Shown here: in pieces, positions 20,981 to 28,008 of the stretch
Position numbering within the stretch: position 1 is the stretch's first letter
Layout: each line of letters opens with the position of its first letter
Source: JBGVMW01 sp045125095
Lineage (GTDB): Bacteria > Bacillota > Clostridia > Lachnospirales > Lachnospiraceae
Assembly: GCA_045125095.1 (NCBI GenBank)
Contig: JBGVMW010000172.1
Location: forward strand, 1-28,008
Direction of reading: 5' to 3'
DNA length: 28,008 bases
Position numbers and translations under genes: made by a program
The notes under the pieces: model-generated
The model's input: only the letters and a program-made list of their open reading frames with translations
Database searches by the model: none
Told to the model about the DNA's origin: nothing

Positions 20981-22063
20981 ATGGATTATAAGGTTGGTGT
21001 GATTTCCGGTGACGGTATCGGCCCGGAGATTGTTAGAGAAGCAAAAAAAGTATTAGATAAAGTTGGTGAAAAATACGGTCATACATTTGACTATACAGAA
21101 ATATTAATGGGAGGAGCATCCATTGACGTGCATGGCGTGCCACTTACAGAGGAAGCTGTTGCAGCAGCGAAGGCAAGTGATGCTGTATTGATGGGATCTA
21201 TCGGTGGAAATACCACAACTTCCCCATGGTACCAGTTGCCACCAGAAAAAAGACCGGAAGCAGGTTTGCTAAAGATTCGTAAGGAATTAGGTCTGTTTGC
21301 AAATTTAAGACCGGCATATCTTTATGATGAATTAAAAGATGCCTGCCCATTGAAGGAAGAGATTATTGGTTCCGGCTTTGATATGATTATTGTAAGAGAA
21401 TTAACAGGTGGTCTTTACTTTGGAGAACGGAAAACTTACGAAGAAGACGGAATTGTAAAAGCTTGTGATTCGCTGACTTATACGGAGACAGAAATCCGTA
21501 GAATTGCGAAGCGTGCATTTGATATTGCAATGAAACGCCGCAAGAAAATTACAAGTGTAGATAAAGCAAATGTGTTAGATTCTTCCAGATTATGGAGAAA
21601 AATCGTTGAAGAAGTGGCGAAAGACTATCCGGAAGTAACTTATGAGCATATGTTAGTGGATAACTGTGCAATGCAGTTGGTACATAATCCATGTCAGTTT
21701 GACGTGATTTTAACAGAGAACATGTTTGGCGATATTTTATCAGATGAAGCAAGTATGGTAACGGGTTCTATCGGAATGCTTTCTTCTGCCAGCATGAACG
21801 AGACAAAATTTGGTCTTTATGAGCCAAGTCACGGTTCAGCACCAGATATTGCAGGTCAGAATATTGCAAACCCAATCGCTACGATTCTTTCCGCAGCTAT
21901 GATGCTTCGCTATTCTTTTGATTTGAGTGAGGAAGCAGATGCAGTAGAAAATGCAGTAAAGGCAGTAATGAAGAAAGGTATTCGTACCATTGATATTATG
22001 TCTGATGGCTGTACACAGGTTAGTACATCCGGTATGGGTGATGCCATTGCAGATGAAATCTAA
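20981..22063 (+). CDS. leuB: 3-isopropylmalate dehydrogenase
   Basis: LeuB oxidises and decarboxylates 3-isopropylmalate with NAD+, the third dedicated step of leucine synthesis. The 360-aa protein has GDGIGPEIV at the N-terminus, the arginine-bearing substrate segments (LRPAYLY, IIVRELTGGLYFGE), the metal-binding aspartates in the DILSDEASM region, and HGSAPDIAGQNIANP for NAD binding. All are intact and the length is standard. An AGAAAGGAAATGAAGAA purine stretch precedes the ATG. It is the first gene of a run of five biosynthetic genes. leuA, leuC and leuD are not in the window, and neither a T-box nor a clear promoter is visible upstream. Confidence 0.96.
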   Translation: MDYKVGVISGDGIGPEIVREAKKVLDKVGEKYGHTFDYTEILMGGASIDVHGVPLTEEAVAAAKASDAVLMGSIGGNTTTSPWYQLPPEKRPEAGLLKIRKELGLFANLRPAYLYDELKDACPLKEEIIGSGFDMIIVRELTGGLYFGERKTYEEDGIVKACDSLTYTETEIRRIAKRAFDIAMKRRKKITSVDKANVLDSSRLWRKIVEEVAKDYPEVTYEHMLVDNCAMQLVHNPCQFDVILTENMFGDILSDEASMVTGSIGMLSSASMNETKFGLYEPSHGSAPDIAGQNIANPIATILSAAMMLRYSFDLSEEADAVENAVKAVMKKGIRTIDIMSDGCTQVSTSGMGDAIADEI

Positions 22064-22065
22064 TC

Positions 22066-22092
22066 GTAACTATGAAGGTACAGAATAGTTAC
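22066..22092 (+). repeat. Dispersed hairpin element B, copy 2 (between leuB and ilvD)
   Basis: GTAACTAT (22066-22073) and ATAGTTAC (22085-22092) flank an 11-nt loop, the same arms and size as the copy at 8762-8788. It starts 2 nt after the leuB stop codon and has no T-tract after it. The two loops share several positions. Confidence 0.72.
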
Positions 22093-22148
22093 ATCGGAGT
22101 TTAACGAATGTACAATAACGCAACAGTGGTAAAAAGGAGGAATATCAC

Positions 22149-23813
22149 ATGAGAAGTGATACAGTGAGAACAGGGATGCAGCAGGCACCTCATCGTTCAT
22201 TATTCAATGCATTAGGTATGACAAAAGAAGAGTTAGAAAAGCCTTTAATTGGTATTGTAAGCTCTTATAACGAGATTGTACCAGGCCATATGAACCTTGA
22301 CAAAATCGTAGATGCAGTTAAATTGGGCGTTGCTATGGCAGGTGGTACACCGGTTATGGTTCCGGCAATTGCTGTTTGTGATGGTATTGCCATGGGACAC
22401 GTGGGAATGAAATACTCACTGGTAACAAGAGACTTAATCTGTGATTCTACAGAGTGTCTTGCAATGGCTCATCAGTTTGATGCTCTTGTAATGGTTCCAA
22501 ACTGTGACAAAAACGTGCCTGGTTTATTAATGGCAGCAGCAAGACTTAACATTCCGACTGTATTTGTCAGCGGTGGTCCAATGTTAGCTGGTCATGTTAA
22601 GGGCAGCAAGACCAGTTTATCCAGTATGTTTGAAGCAGTTGGTTCCTATGCAGCAGGTACTATGACAGCAGAAGATGTAGAAGAGTTCGAAAATAAAGCA
22701 TGTCCGACATGTGGTTCCTGCTCTGGTATGTATACGGCAAACAGCATGAACTGTTTAACAGAAGCATTAGGTATGGGATTACAGGGAAATGGTACAATTC
22801 CGGCAGTTTATTCTGAACGTATCAAATTAGCAAAACATGCAGGTATGCAGGTAATGAAGATGTTAGAGTTAAACATTCGTCCACGGGATATTATGAATGA
22901 GAAGGCATTTGAAAATGCATTAACGGTAGATATGGCTCTTGGATGTTCTACAAATAGTATGCTTCATTTACCGGCAATTGCTCATGAAGCAGGCGTAAAA
23001 CTCAACCTTGATATTGCCAACGAAATCAGTGCAAGAACACCAAATCTTTGTCATTTAGCACCTGCCGGACATACTTACATGGAAGAATTAAATGAGGCAG
23101 GCGGTGTATATGCCGTTATGAATGAGCTGAATAAGAAGGGCTTATTACATACAGACTGTATGACTGTTACAGGAAAAACAGTTGGTGAAAATATCGAAGG
23201 ATGTATAAACAAGAATCCGGATGTTATTCGTCCAATTGAAAATCCATACAGTGAGACAGGTGGAATTGCAGTATTAAAGGGTAACTTAGCACCAGATTCC
23301 GGTGTTGTAAAACGCTCTGCCGTTGTACCGGAAATGATGGTTCACGAAGGTCCTGCTCGTGTATTTGACTGTGAAGAAGATGCAATCGCAGCAATCAAGG
23401 GCGGTAAGATTGTAGCTGGTGACGTAGTGGTTATCCGTTACGAAGGACCTAAGGGAGGACCTGGTATGCGTGAAATGTTGAACCCTACATCTGCAATTGC
23501 AGGTATGGGACTTGGTTCTTCTGTAGCATTGATTACGGATGGACGTTTCTCAGGTGCATCCAGAGGAGCTTCTATTGGTCACGTATCTCCAGAAGCGGCA
23601 GTAGGTGGACCGATAGCGTTAGTAGAAGAAGGCGATATTATTAAGATTAATATTCCTGAAAATACATTAATGTTAGATGTATCCGATGAAGAATTGGCTA
23701 AAAGACGTGAAAAATGGCAGCCAAGAGAGCCTCGCGTAACAACTGGTTACCTCAAACGCTATGCGAATATGGTAACCTCTGCAAATACAGGAGCCATTCT
23801 GAAAAGCGAATAG
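22149..23813 (+). CDS. ilvD: Dihydroxy-acid dehydratase
   Basis: IlvD dehydrates 2,3-dihydroxy acids to the keto acids that lead to valine, isoleucine and leucine. The 554-aa protein carries the iron-sulfur cysteines in NCDK (C119) and CPTCGSCSG (C185-C191), plus GGPKGGPGMREM-like substrate residues near the C-terminus. The early segment reads VPGHMNL, as in the E. coli-type enzyme, and lacks the PCN cysteine found in the [2Fe-2S] plant and mycobacterial type. By inference it carries an oxygen-sensitive [4Fe-4S] cluster, suiting an anaerobe. AAAAAGGAGGAA precedes the ATG; ilvB follows after 17 nt. Confidence 0.96.
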   Translation: MRSDTVRTGMQQAPHRSLFNALGMTKEELEKPLIGIVSSYNEIVPGHMNLDKIVDAVKLGVAMAGGTPVMVPAIAVCDGIAMGHVGMKYSLVTRDLICDSTECLAMAHQFDALVMVPNCDKNVPGLLMAAARLNIPTVFVSGGPMLAGHVKGSKTSLSSMFEAVGSYAAGTMTAEDVEEFENKACPTCGSCSGMYTANSMNCLTEALGMGLQGNGTIPAVYSERIKLAKHAGMQVMKMLELNIRPRDIMNEKAFENALTVDMALGCSTNSMLHLPAIAHEAGVKLNLDIANEISARTPNLCHLAPAGHTYMEELNEAGGVYAVMNELNKKGLLHTDCMTVTGKTVGENIEGCINKNPDVIRPIENPYSETGGIAVLKGNLAPDSGVVKRSAVVPEMMVHEGPARVFDCEEDAIAAIKGGKIVAGDVVVIRYEGPKGGPGMREMLNPTSAIAGMGLGSSVALITDGRFSGASRGASIGHVSPEAAVGGPIALVEEGDIIKINIPENTLMLDVSDEELAKRREKWQPREPRVTTGYLKRYANMVTSANTGAILKSE

Positions 23814-23830
23814 GAAAGGAGAACCCAGAT

Positions 23831-25507
23831 ATGCAATTGACAGGTTCTGAAATAGTAATTGAATGTTTGAAAGAACAGGGTGTAGATACCGTATTTGGTT
23901 ATCCGGGCGGTTCCATTTTAAATATTTATGATGCATTATATAAGCATGAAGAAATCCGTCATTTTCTTACATCACATGAGCAGGGAGCTGCTCATGCGGC
24001 TGACGGATATGCTCGTGCAACTGGGAAAGTAGGTGTATGCTTTGCAACCAGCGGTCCTGGTGCTACTAATTTAGTGACAGGTATTGCAACCGCATACATG
24101 GACTCTATCCCAGTAGTGGCAATTACTGCAAACGTAGCAGTACCACTGTTAGGTAAAGATACGTTCCAGGAGATTGATATTGTGGGCGTTACTATGCCGA
24201 TTACAAAGCATAATTTTATTGTGAAGGATGTAAAGGAATTGGCTTCTACCATCCGCAAGGCATTTAAGATTGCAAAATCAGGCAGACCGGGACCGGTTCT
24301 GGTAGATATTGCAAAGGATGTGACAGCAGCACTTTGTGATTATGATGCAGCAGTGCCAGAAGAAATTCTGCCAAAGACAGATACTATCTGTGAGGAGTCA
24401 CTAGAAAAAGCTGCAGCAATGATAAATGAAGCAAAACGCCCATATATTTTCGTAGGAGGCGGCGCAATTATTTCAGCAGCTGCTGAGGAGGTATCTGCAT
24501 TTGCTCATAAGATTCAGTCTCCGGTGGCAGACAGCTTAATGGGTAAGGGTGCATTTTCAGGTACAGACGATTTGTATACCGGCATGCTTGGTATGCATGG
24601 TACAAAAACGTCGAATTTAGGCGTGACTGAGAGTGATTTGCTTATCGTAATCGGTGCTAGATTCAGTGACCGAGTAACGGGTAATGCACAGAAATTTGCA
24701 AACAATGCAAAGATTATCCAGATTGACATTGACCCGGCTGAAATCAACAAAAATATCTTGATTGACCTTGAATTGATTGGTGATGCAAAAGAAATCTTAA
24801 AACGATTAATTGAAAAGGTGGAAGATGGAAAGCATGATGAATGGCTGGCTCATATCATGGATATGAAGAATAAATATCCATTACAGTATGATACAACCAA
24901 TCTGACCGCGCCGTATGTAATTGAGAAAATTTACGAAGTGACAAATAGTGATGCGATTATTACAACAGAAGTAGGACAGCATCAGATGTGGGCTGCACAG
25001 TATTATAAATATACAAAGCCAAGAACATTTTTATCTTCAGGTGGTTTGGGAACCATGGGTTATGGTCTTGGTGCATGTATCGGTGCAAAGGTTGGTATAC
25101 CGGATAAATCGGTTATCAACATTGCTGGTGATGGTTGTTTCCGAATGAATATGAATGAAATCGCTACAGCAACCAGATATAACATTCCAATTGTGCAGGT
25201 AGTCATCAATAACCATGTTTTAGGAATGGTTAGACAGTGGCAGACACTCTTTTACGGCAAACGTTACTCCCATACCGTATTAGAAGATAGTGTTGATTTT
25301 GTGAAATTAGCAGAAGCAATGGGAGCAAAAGCAATCCGCGTTACAAAGAAAGAAGAAGTAGAACCGGCTCTCCGTGAGGCATTAAGTGCTGGTTGCCCGG
25401 TTGTTCTTGACTGTGTCGTGGATTCCGATGACAAAGTATTCCCTATGGTATCCCCAGGTGCGCCGATTAGTGAAGCGTTTGATGCAGGAGACCTTAAAGA
25501 GAAATAA
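23831..25507 (+). CDS. ilvB: Acetolactate synthase, large (catalytic) subunit
   Basis: This thiamine-diphosphate enzyme condenses pyruvate with pyruvate or 2-ketobutyrate to open branched-chain amino-acid synthesis. The 558-aa protein has the catalytic Glu50 (SHEQGAAHAADGYAR) and the ThDP/Mg motif GDG (433-435) ending in NN (460-461). A FAD-binding middle domain is present. The start is ATG 23831 after AAAGGAG; the longer reading from 23714 runs inside ilvD and is rejected. No small regulatory subunit (ilvN/ilvH) follows; the next gene is serC. It is probably the anabolic enzyme given its neighbours, though catabolic AlsS cannot be fully excluded. Confidence 0.94.
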   Translation: MQLTGSEIVIECLKEQGVDTVFGYPGGSILNIYDALYKHEEIRHFLTSHEQGAAHAADGYARATGKVGVCFATSGPGATNLVTGIATAYMDSIPVVAITANVAVPLLGKDTFQEIDIVGVTMPITKHNFIVKDVKELASTIRKAFKIAKSGRPGPVLVDIAKDVTAALCDYDAAVPEEILPKTDTICEESLEKAAAMINEAKRPYIFVGGGAIISAAAEEVSAFAHKIQSPVADSLMGKGAFSGTDDLYTGMLGMHGTKTSNLGVTESDLLIVIGARFSDRVTGNAQKFANNAKIIQIDIDPAEINKNILIDLELIGDAKEILKRLIEKVEDGKHDEWLAHIMDMKNKYPLQYDTTNLTAPYVIEKIYEVTNSDAIITTEVGQHQMWAAQYYKYTKPRTFLSSGGLGTMGYGLGACIGAKVGIPDKSVINIAGDGCFRMNMNEIATATRYNIPIVQVVINNHVLGMVRQWQTLFYGKRYSHTVLEDSVDFVKLAEAMGAKAIRVTKKEEVEPALREALSAGCPVVLDCVVDSDDKVFPMVSPGAPISEAFDAGDLKEK

Positions 25508-25547
25508 ATACAAAAAATGTTTCAGAGAAAGTGTGGAGGAAAGTAAA

Positions 25548-26630
25548 GTGAGTAGAGTTTATAACTTTTCAGCAGGTCCGGCTGTATTACCGGAAGAAGT
25601 ATTAAAGGAAGCAGCAGCAGAAATGCTTGATTACAATGGAACTGGTATGTCCGTTATGGAAATGAGCCACCGTTCCAAGGCTTTTGAGGAAATTATCCAG
25701 ACAGCAGAAAAAGACTTAAGAGATCTGATGAATATTCCTGATAACTACAAAGTATTATTCTTACAGGGTGGTGCTTCACAGCAGTTTGCTATGATTCCTA
25801 TGAATCTTATGAAAAACGGTGTAGCTGATTATATTGTTACTGGTCAGTGGGCAAAGAAAGCTTGGCAGGAAGCTCAGAAATATGGTAAAGCAAACAAGAT
25901 TGCATCTTCTGAAGATAAGACATTCTCTTATATTCCAGACTGCTCTGATTTACCGATTTCTCCAGATGCAGATTACGTTTACATCTGTGAAAATAACACA
26001 ATTTATGGTACAAAATTCAAGACTCTTCCTAACACAAAAGGAAAGACTTTAGTAGCAGACGTTTCCTCATGCTTCTTATCTGAACCAGTTGATGTTACAA
26101 AATATGGCGTAATTTATGGTGGTGTTCAGAAGAATGTAGGACCAGCTGGTATGGTTATCTGCATTATCCGTGAAGACTTAATTACAGAAGATGTAATGGC
26201 TGGAACCCCAACTATGCTTACATATAAGACACATGCTGATAATGACTCATTATACAATACACCTCCGGCATACAACATCTACATCTGTGGTAAGGTATTT
26301 AAGTGGTTAAAGAAATTAGGCGGACTTGAAAAAATGAAAGAAATGAACGAAAAGAAAGCCGCTGTTCTTTATGATTTCTTAGACAGCAGTAAATTATTCA
26401 AGGGTACTGTTGTGAAGGAAGATCGTTCCTTAATGAACGTACCATTCGTAACAGGTAATGATGAATTAGATGCTAAATTCGTAAAGGAAGCAAAAGAAGC
26501 TGGCTTCGAAAACTTAAAAGGTCATAGAAGTGTTGGTGGTATGAGAGCAAGTATTTACAATGCAATGCCAATCGAAGGTGTTGAGAAACTTGTTGAGTTC
26601 ATGAAGAAATTTGAAGAGGAGAATATGTAA
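25548..26630 (+). CDS. serC: Phosphoserine aminotransferase
   Basis: SerC is a PLP enzyme that converts 3-phosphohydroxypyruvate to phosphoserine with glutamate, the second step of serine synthesis. The 360-aa protein begins SRVYNFSAGPAVLPEEVL, the classic N-terminus, and has the PLP lysine K195 in YGGVQKNVGPAG. The start is GTG at 25548, supported by GGAGGA 7 nt upstream and by the family N-terminus; the longer reading from 25386 lies within ilvB. The stop overlaps the serA start by 1 nt (TAATG). Confidence 0.96.
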   Translation: MSRVYNFSAGPAVLPEEVLKEAAAEMLDYNGTGMSVMEMSHRSKAFEEIIQTAEKDLRDLMNIPDNYKVLFLQGGASQQFAMIPMNLMKNGVADYIVTGQWAKKAWQEAQKYGKANKIASSEDKTFSYIPDCSDLPISPDADYVYICENNTIYGTKFKTLPNTKGKTLVADVSSCFLSEPVDVTKYGVIYGGVQKNVGPAGMVICIIREDLITEDVMAGTPTMLTYKTHADNDSLYNTPPAYNIYICGKVFKWLKKLGGLEKMKEMNEKKAAVLYDFLDSSKLFKGTVVKEDRSLMNVPFVTGNDELDAKFVKEAKEAGFENLKGHRSVGGMRASIYNAMPIEGVEKLVEFMKKFEEENM

Positions 26631-27790
26631 TGTTTCAGTATAATTGTTTAAATCCAATTGCAAACATTGGTCTTGATTTATTTTCAGATGATTACAAAAA
26701 AGTAGAGGATATGAATGAAGCAGATGCTGTGTTAGTACGTTCGGCATCCATGCATGATATGGAGCTTCCTGCTAGCTTAAAGGCGGTTGCAAGAGCTGGT
26801 GCTGGTGTCAACAATATTCCTTTAGATAAATGTGCAGAAAAAGGTATCGTTGTTTTCAATACACCAGGTGCAAACGCAAATGGTGTTAAGGAATTAGTAA
26901 TCGCTGGTATGTTATTGGCTGCTCGTGATATCGTAGGCGGTATCGAATGGGTTAAAGGTGCGAAAGACAATGCTGACATTGCTAAGGCTGCTGAAAAAGA
27001 GAAAAAGAACTATGCTGGTACAGAAATCGCTGGTAAGAAATTGGGTATCATCGGTTTAGGTGCAATCGGTGTAAAGGTTGCCAACGCAGCAAAACACTTG
27101 GGAATGGATGTGTACGGATATGATCCATACATTTCTGTAAATGCTGCATGGAACTTATCTCGTGACATCAAGCACATCGAGGATGTAACTGAAATTTACA
27201 AAAACTGTGATTACATCACGGTTCATGTACCGTTAATGGATGCAACTAAGAAAATGATCAACAAAGAAGCATTTGCTATGATGAAAGATGGCGTTGTTAT
27301 TCTTAACTTTGCTCGTGATTTACTGGTAGATGAAGAAGCAATCTTAGAAGCAATCGCAGAAGGCAAAGTAAAGAAATATGTTTCTGATTTTGCAAATCCA
27401 ACAACAGCAGGCAAAGATGGTGTTATCTTAACTCCACACTTAGGTGCTTCTACAGAGGAATCTGAAGACAACTGTGCAATTATGGCAGTTGAGGAAATCA
27501 AAGACTTTATGGAAAATGGTAACATCAAGAATTCTGTAAACTACCCTGCATGTGACATGGGTGTTTGCGCTGCAACTGCTCGTGTAACTGTTTGCCATAA
27601 GAACGTAAGCAACATGATTAGCAAGTTTACATCTGTATTTGGTGATGCTGGCATTAATATCGCTAAGATGGCAAGCGAAAGCCGTGGAGAATATGCATAT
27701 ACTATGTTAGATGTAGATGCAGCAGTAAACGCAGATGTTGCGGGTAAGTTAGAGGCAATTGAAGGCGTATTGAAGGTTCGTGTACTGTAA
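26630..27790 (+). CDS. serA: D-3-phosphoglycerate dehydrogenase with ACT domain
   Basis: SerA oxidises 3-phosphoglycerate to 3-phosphohydroxypyruvate with NAD+, the first step of serine synthesis. The 386-aa protein has an N-terminal substrate domain, the NAD fold with GLGAIG (142-147) and Asp165 for adenosine ribose, the conserved NFAR arginine and the TPHLGAST histidine. A C-terminal ACT domain (about 318-386) likely allows serine feedback control. The protein lacks the extra ASB domain of the longest forms. Start ATG overlaps the serC stop; GAGGAG lies in the serC tail. serC-serA are translationally coupled. Confidence 0.96.
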   Translation: MFQYNCLNPIANIGLDLFSDDYKKVEDMNEADAVLVRSASMHDMELPASLKAVARAGAGVNNIPLDKCAEKGIVVFNTPGANANGVKELVIAGMLLAARDIVGGIEWVKGAKDNADIAKAAEKEKKNYAGTEIAGKKLGIIGLGAIGVKVANAAKHLGMDVYGYDPYISVNAAWNLSRDIKHIEDVTEIYKNCDYITVHVPLMDATKKMINKEAFAMMKDGVVILNFARDLLVDEEAILEAIAEGKVKKYVSDFANPTTAGKDGVILTPHLGASTEESEDNCAIMAVEEIKDFMENGNIKNSVNYPACDMGVCAATARVTVCHKNVSNMISKFTSVFGDAGINIAKMASESRGEYAYTMLDVDAAVNADVAGKLEAIEGVLKVRVL

Positions 27791-27812
27791 TTTACATACG
27801 GAATAAATTTTG

Positions 27813-27848
27813 AGGCACAGGAATATAGTTTCCTGTGCCTGTTTTTGT
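27813..27848 (+). terminator. Rho-independent terminator after serA
   Basis: A perfect 11-bp stem AGGCACAGGAA / TTCCTGTGCCT with a 6-nt loop is followed by GTTTTTGT. It ends the leuB-ilvD-ilvB-serC-serA run. Confidence 0.94.
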
Positions 27849-28008
27849 ATGGGGGAGAGGTTTGTTTAAATTTGGATTTGTGCGTGCGTCAAGTGTATTT
27901 GTGTCAACCGTCCGGCAGAGAGAGGGGCTGTAGCTTGCTATCAGAGTCAGGGCACTTAGCTGTAAGTGGTACTAAGGGATTTTGCCTGTTGCTAAGGACA
28001 ATCGGGAA
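27849..28008. other. Non-coding right end, possibly structured
   Basis: No gene start is seen. CACTTA/TAAGTG and CTTAG/CTAAG, near 27953-27976, can form competing stems, and a GAGAGAGG stretch precedes them. This may be the start of a leader RNA for a gene beyond the window, but it is cut off and I do not assign a class. Confidence 0.3.

Noticed and set aside
25386..25547. Longer N-terminus of SerC starting inside ilvB
   Set aside because: The extra residues are unlike any SerC, and the GTG at 25548 has a well-placed GGAGGA.
1..28008. CRISPR arrays, transposases, phage genes, toxin-antitoxin or defence systems
   Set aside because: None found on either strand; repeats present are dispersed hairpins, not spaced arrays, and all large open frames match housekeeping families.

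Overview
The window looks like chromosomal DNA of an anaerobic gut-type Lachnospiraceae (Clostridia, Bacillota). Reasons: low-to-moderate GC, strong purine-rich Shine-Dalgarno sites, sigma-A-type promoters, an Rnf complex in the Firmicutes order C-D-G-E-A-B, a PF06541 membrane protein, and a clpS-clpA pair. The genus is not certain. I found no phage, insertion sequence, CRISPR array, toxin-antitoxin pair or defence locus. This is mostly core-genome housekeeping DNA.

Layout: 1-434 is non-coding, with a large left-end hairpin and the rnf promoter. 435-5389 is the rnfCDGEAB operon, a membrane ferredoxin:NAD+ oxidoreductase, closed by a strong terminator. 5578-6075 is a small HD-domain protein with its own promoter. 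6361-8370 is a class A penicillin-binding protein. 8463-11064 is clpS-clpA (N-end-rule adaptor and unfoldase). 11302-13008 is a chemoreceptor. 13199-14847 is a TetR-type regulator followed by a flavodoxin-like iron-sulfur protein with an extra C-terminal domain. On the minus strand, aroC and a RluA-family pseudouridine synthase (16886-14862) form an operon that meets the flavoprotein gene tail to tail. 17252-18151 is a PfkB-family sugar-phosphate kinase behind a structured leader. 18268-20799 holds a PF06541 membrane protein, tgt and yajC. 20981-27790 is a biosynthetic run, leuB-ilvD-ilvB-serC-serA, for branched-chain amino acids and serine, closed by a terminator.

How the genes work together: Rnf couples reduced ferredoxin to NAD+ and to an ion gradient. 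The leu/ilv/ser and aroC genes draw on central metabolism for amino acids. ClpS/ClpA, PBP, YajC and Tgt cover proteolysis, the cell wall, secretion and tRNA modification.

The most interesting signals are not protein genes. Two small dispersed palindromic elements each occur twice. Family A is about 90 bp and starts in the U-tract of a terminator both times (6116 and 20859). Family B is 27 bp and sits right after a stop codon inside a likely operon both times (8762 and 22066). Other leads are the pfkB leader, a flavodoxin-SCP2-like fusion with a ribosome-binding site at the domain boundary, and a cysteine-rich tail on RnfE.
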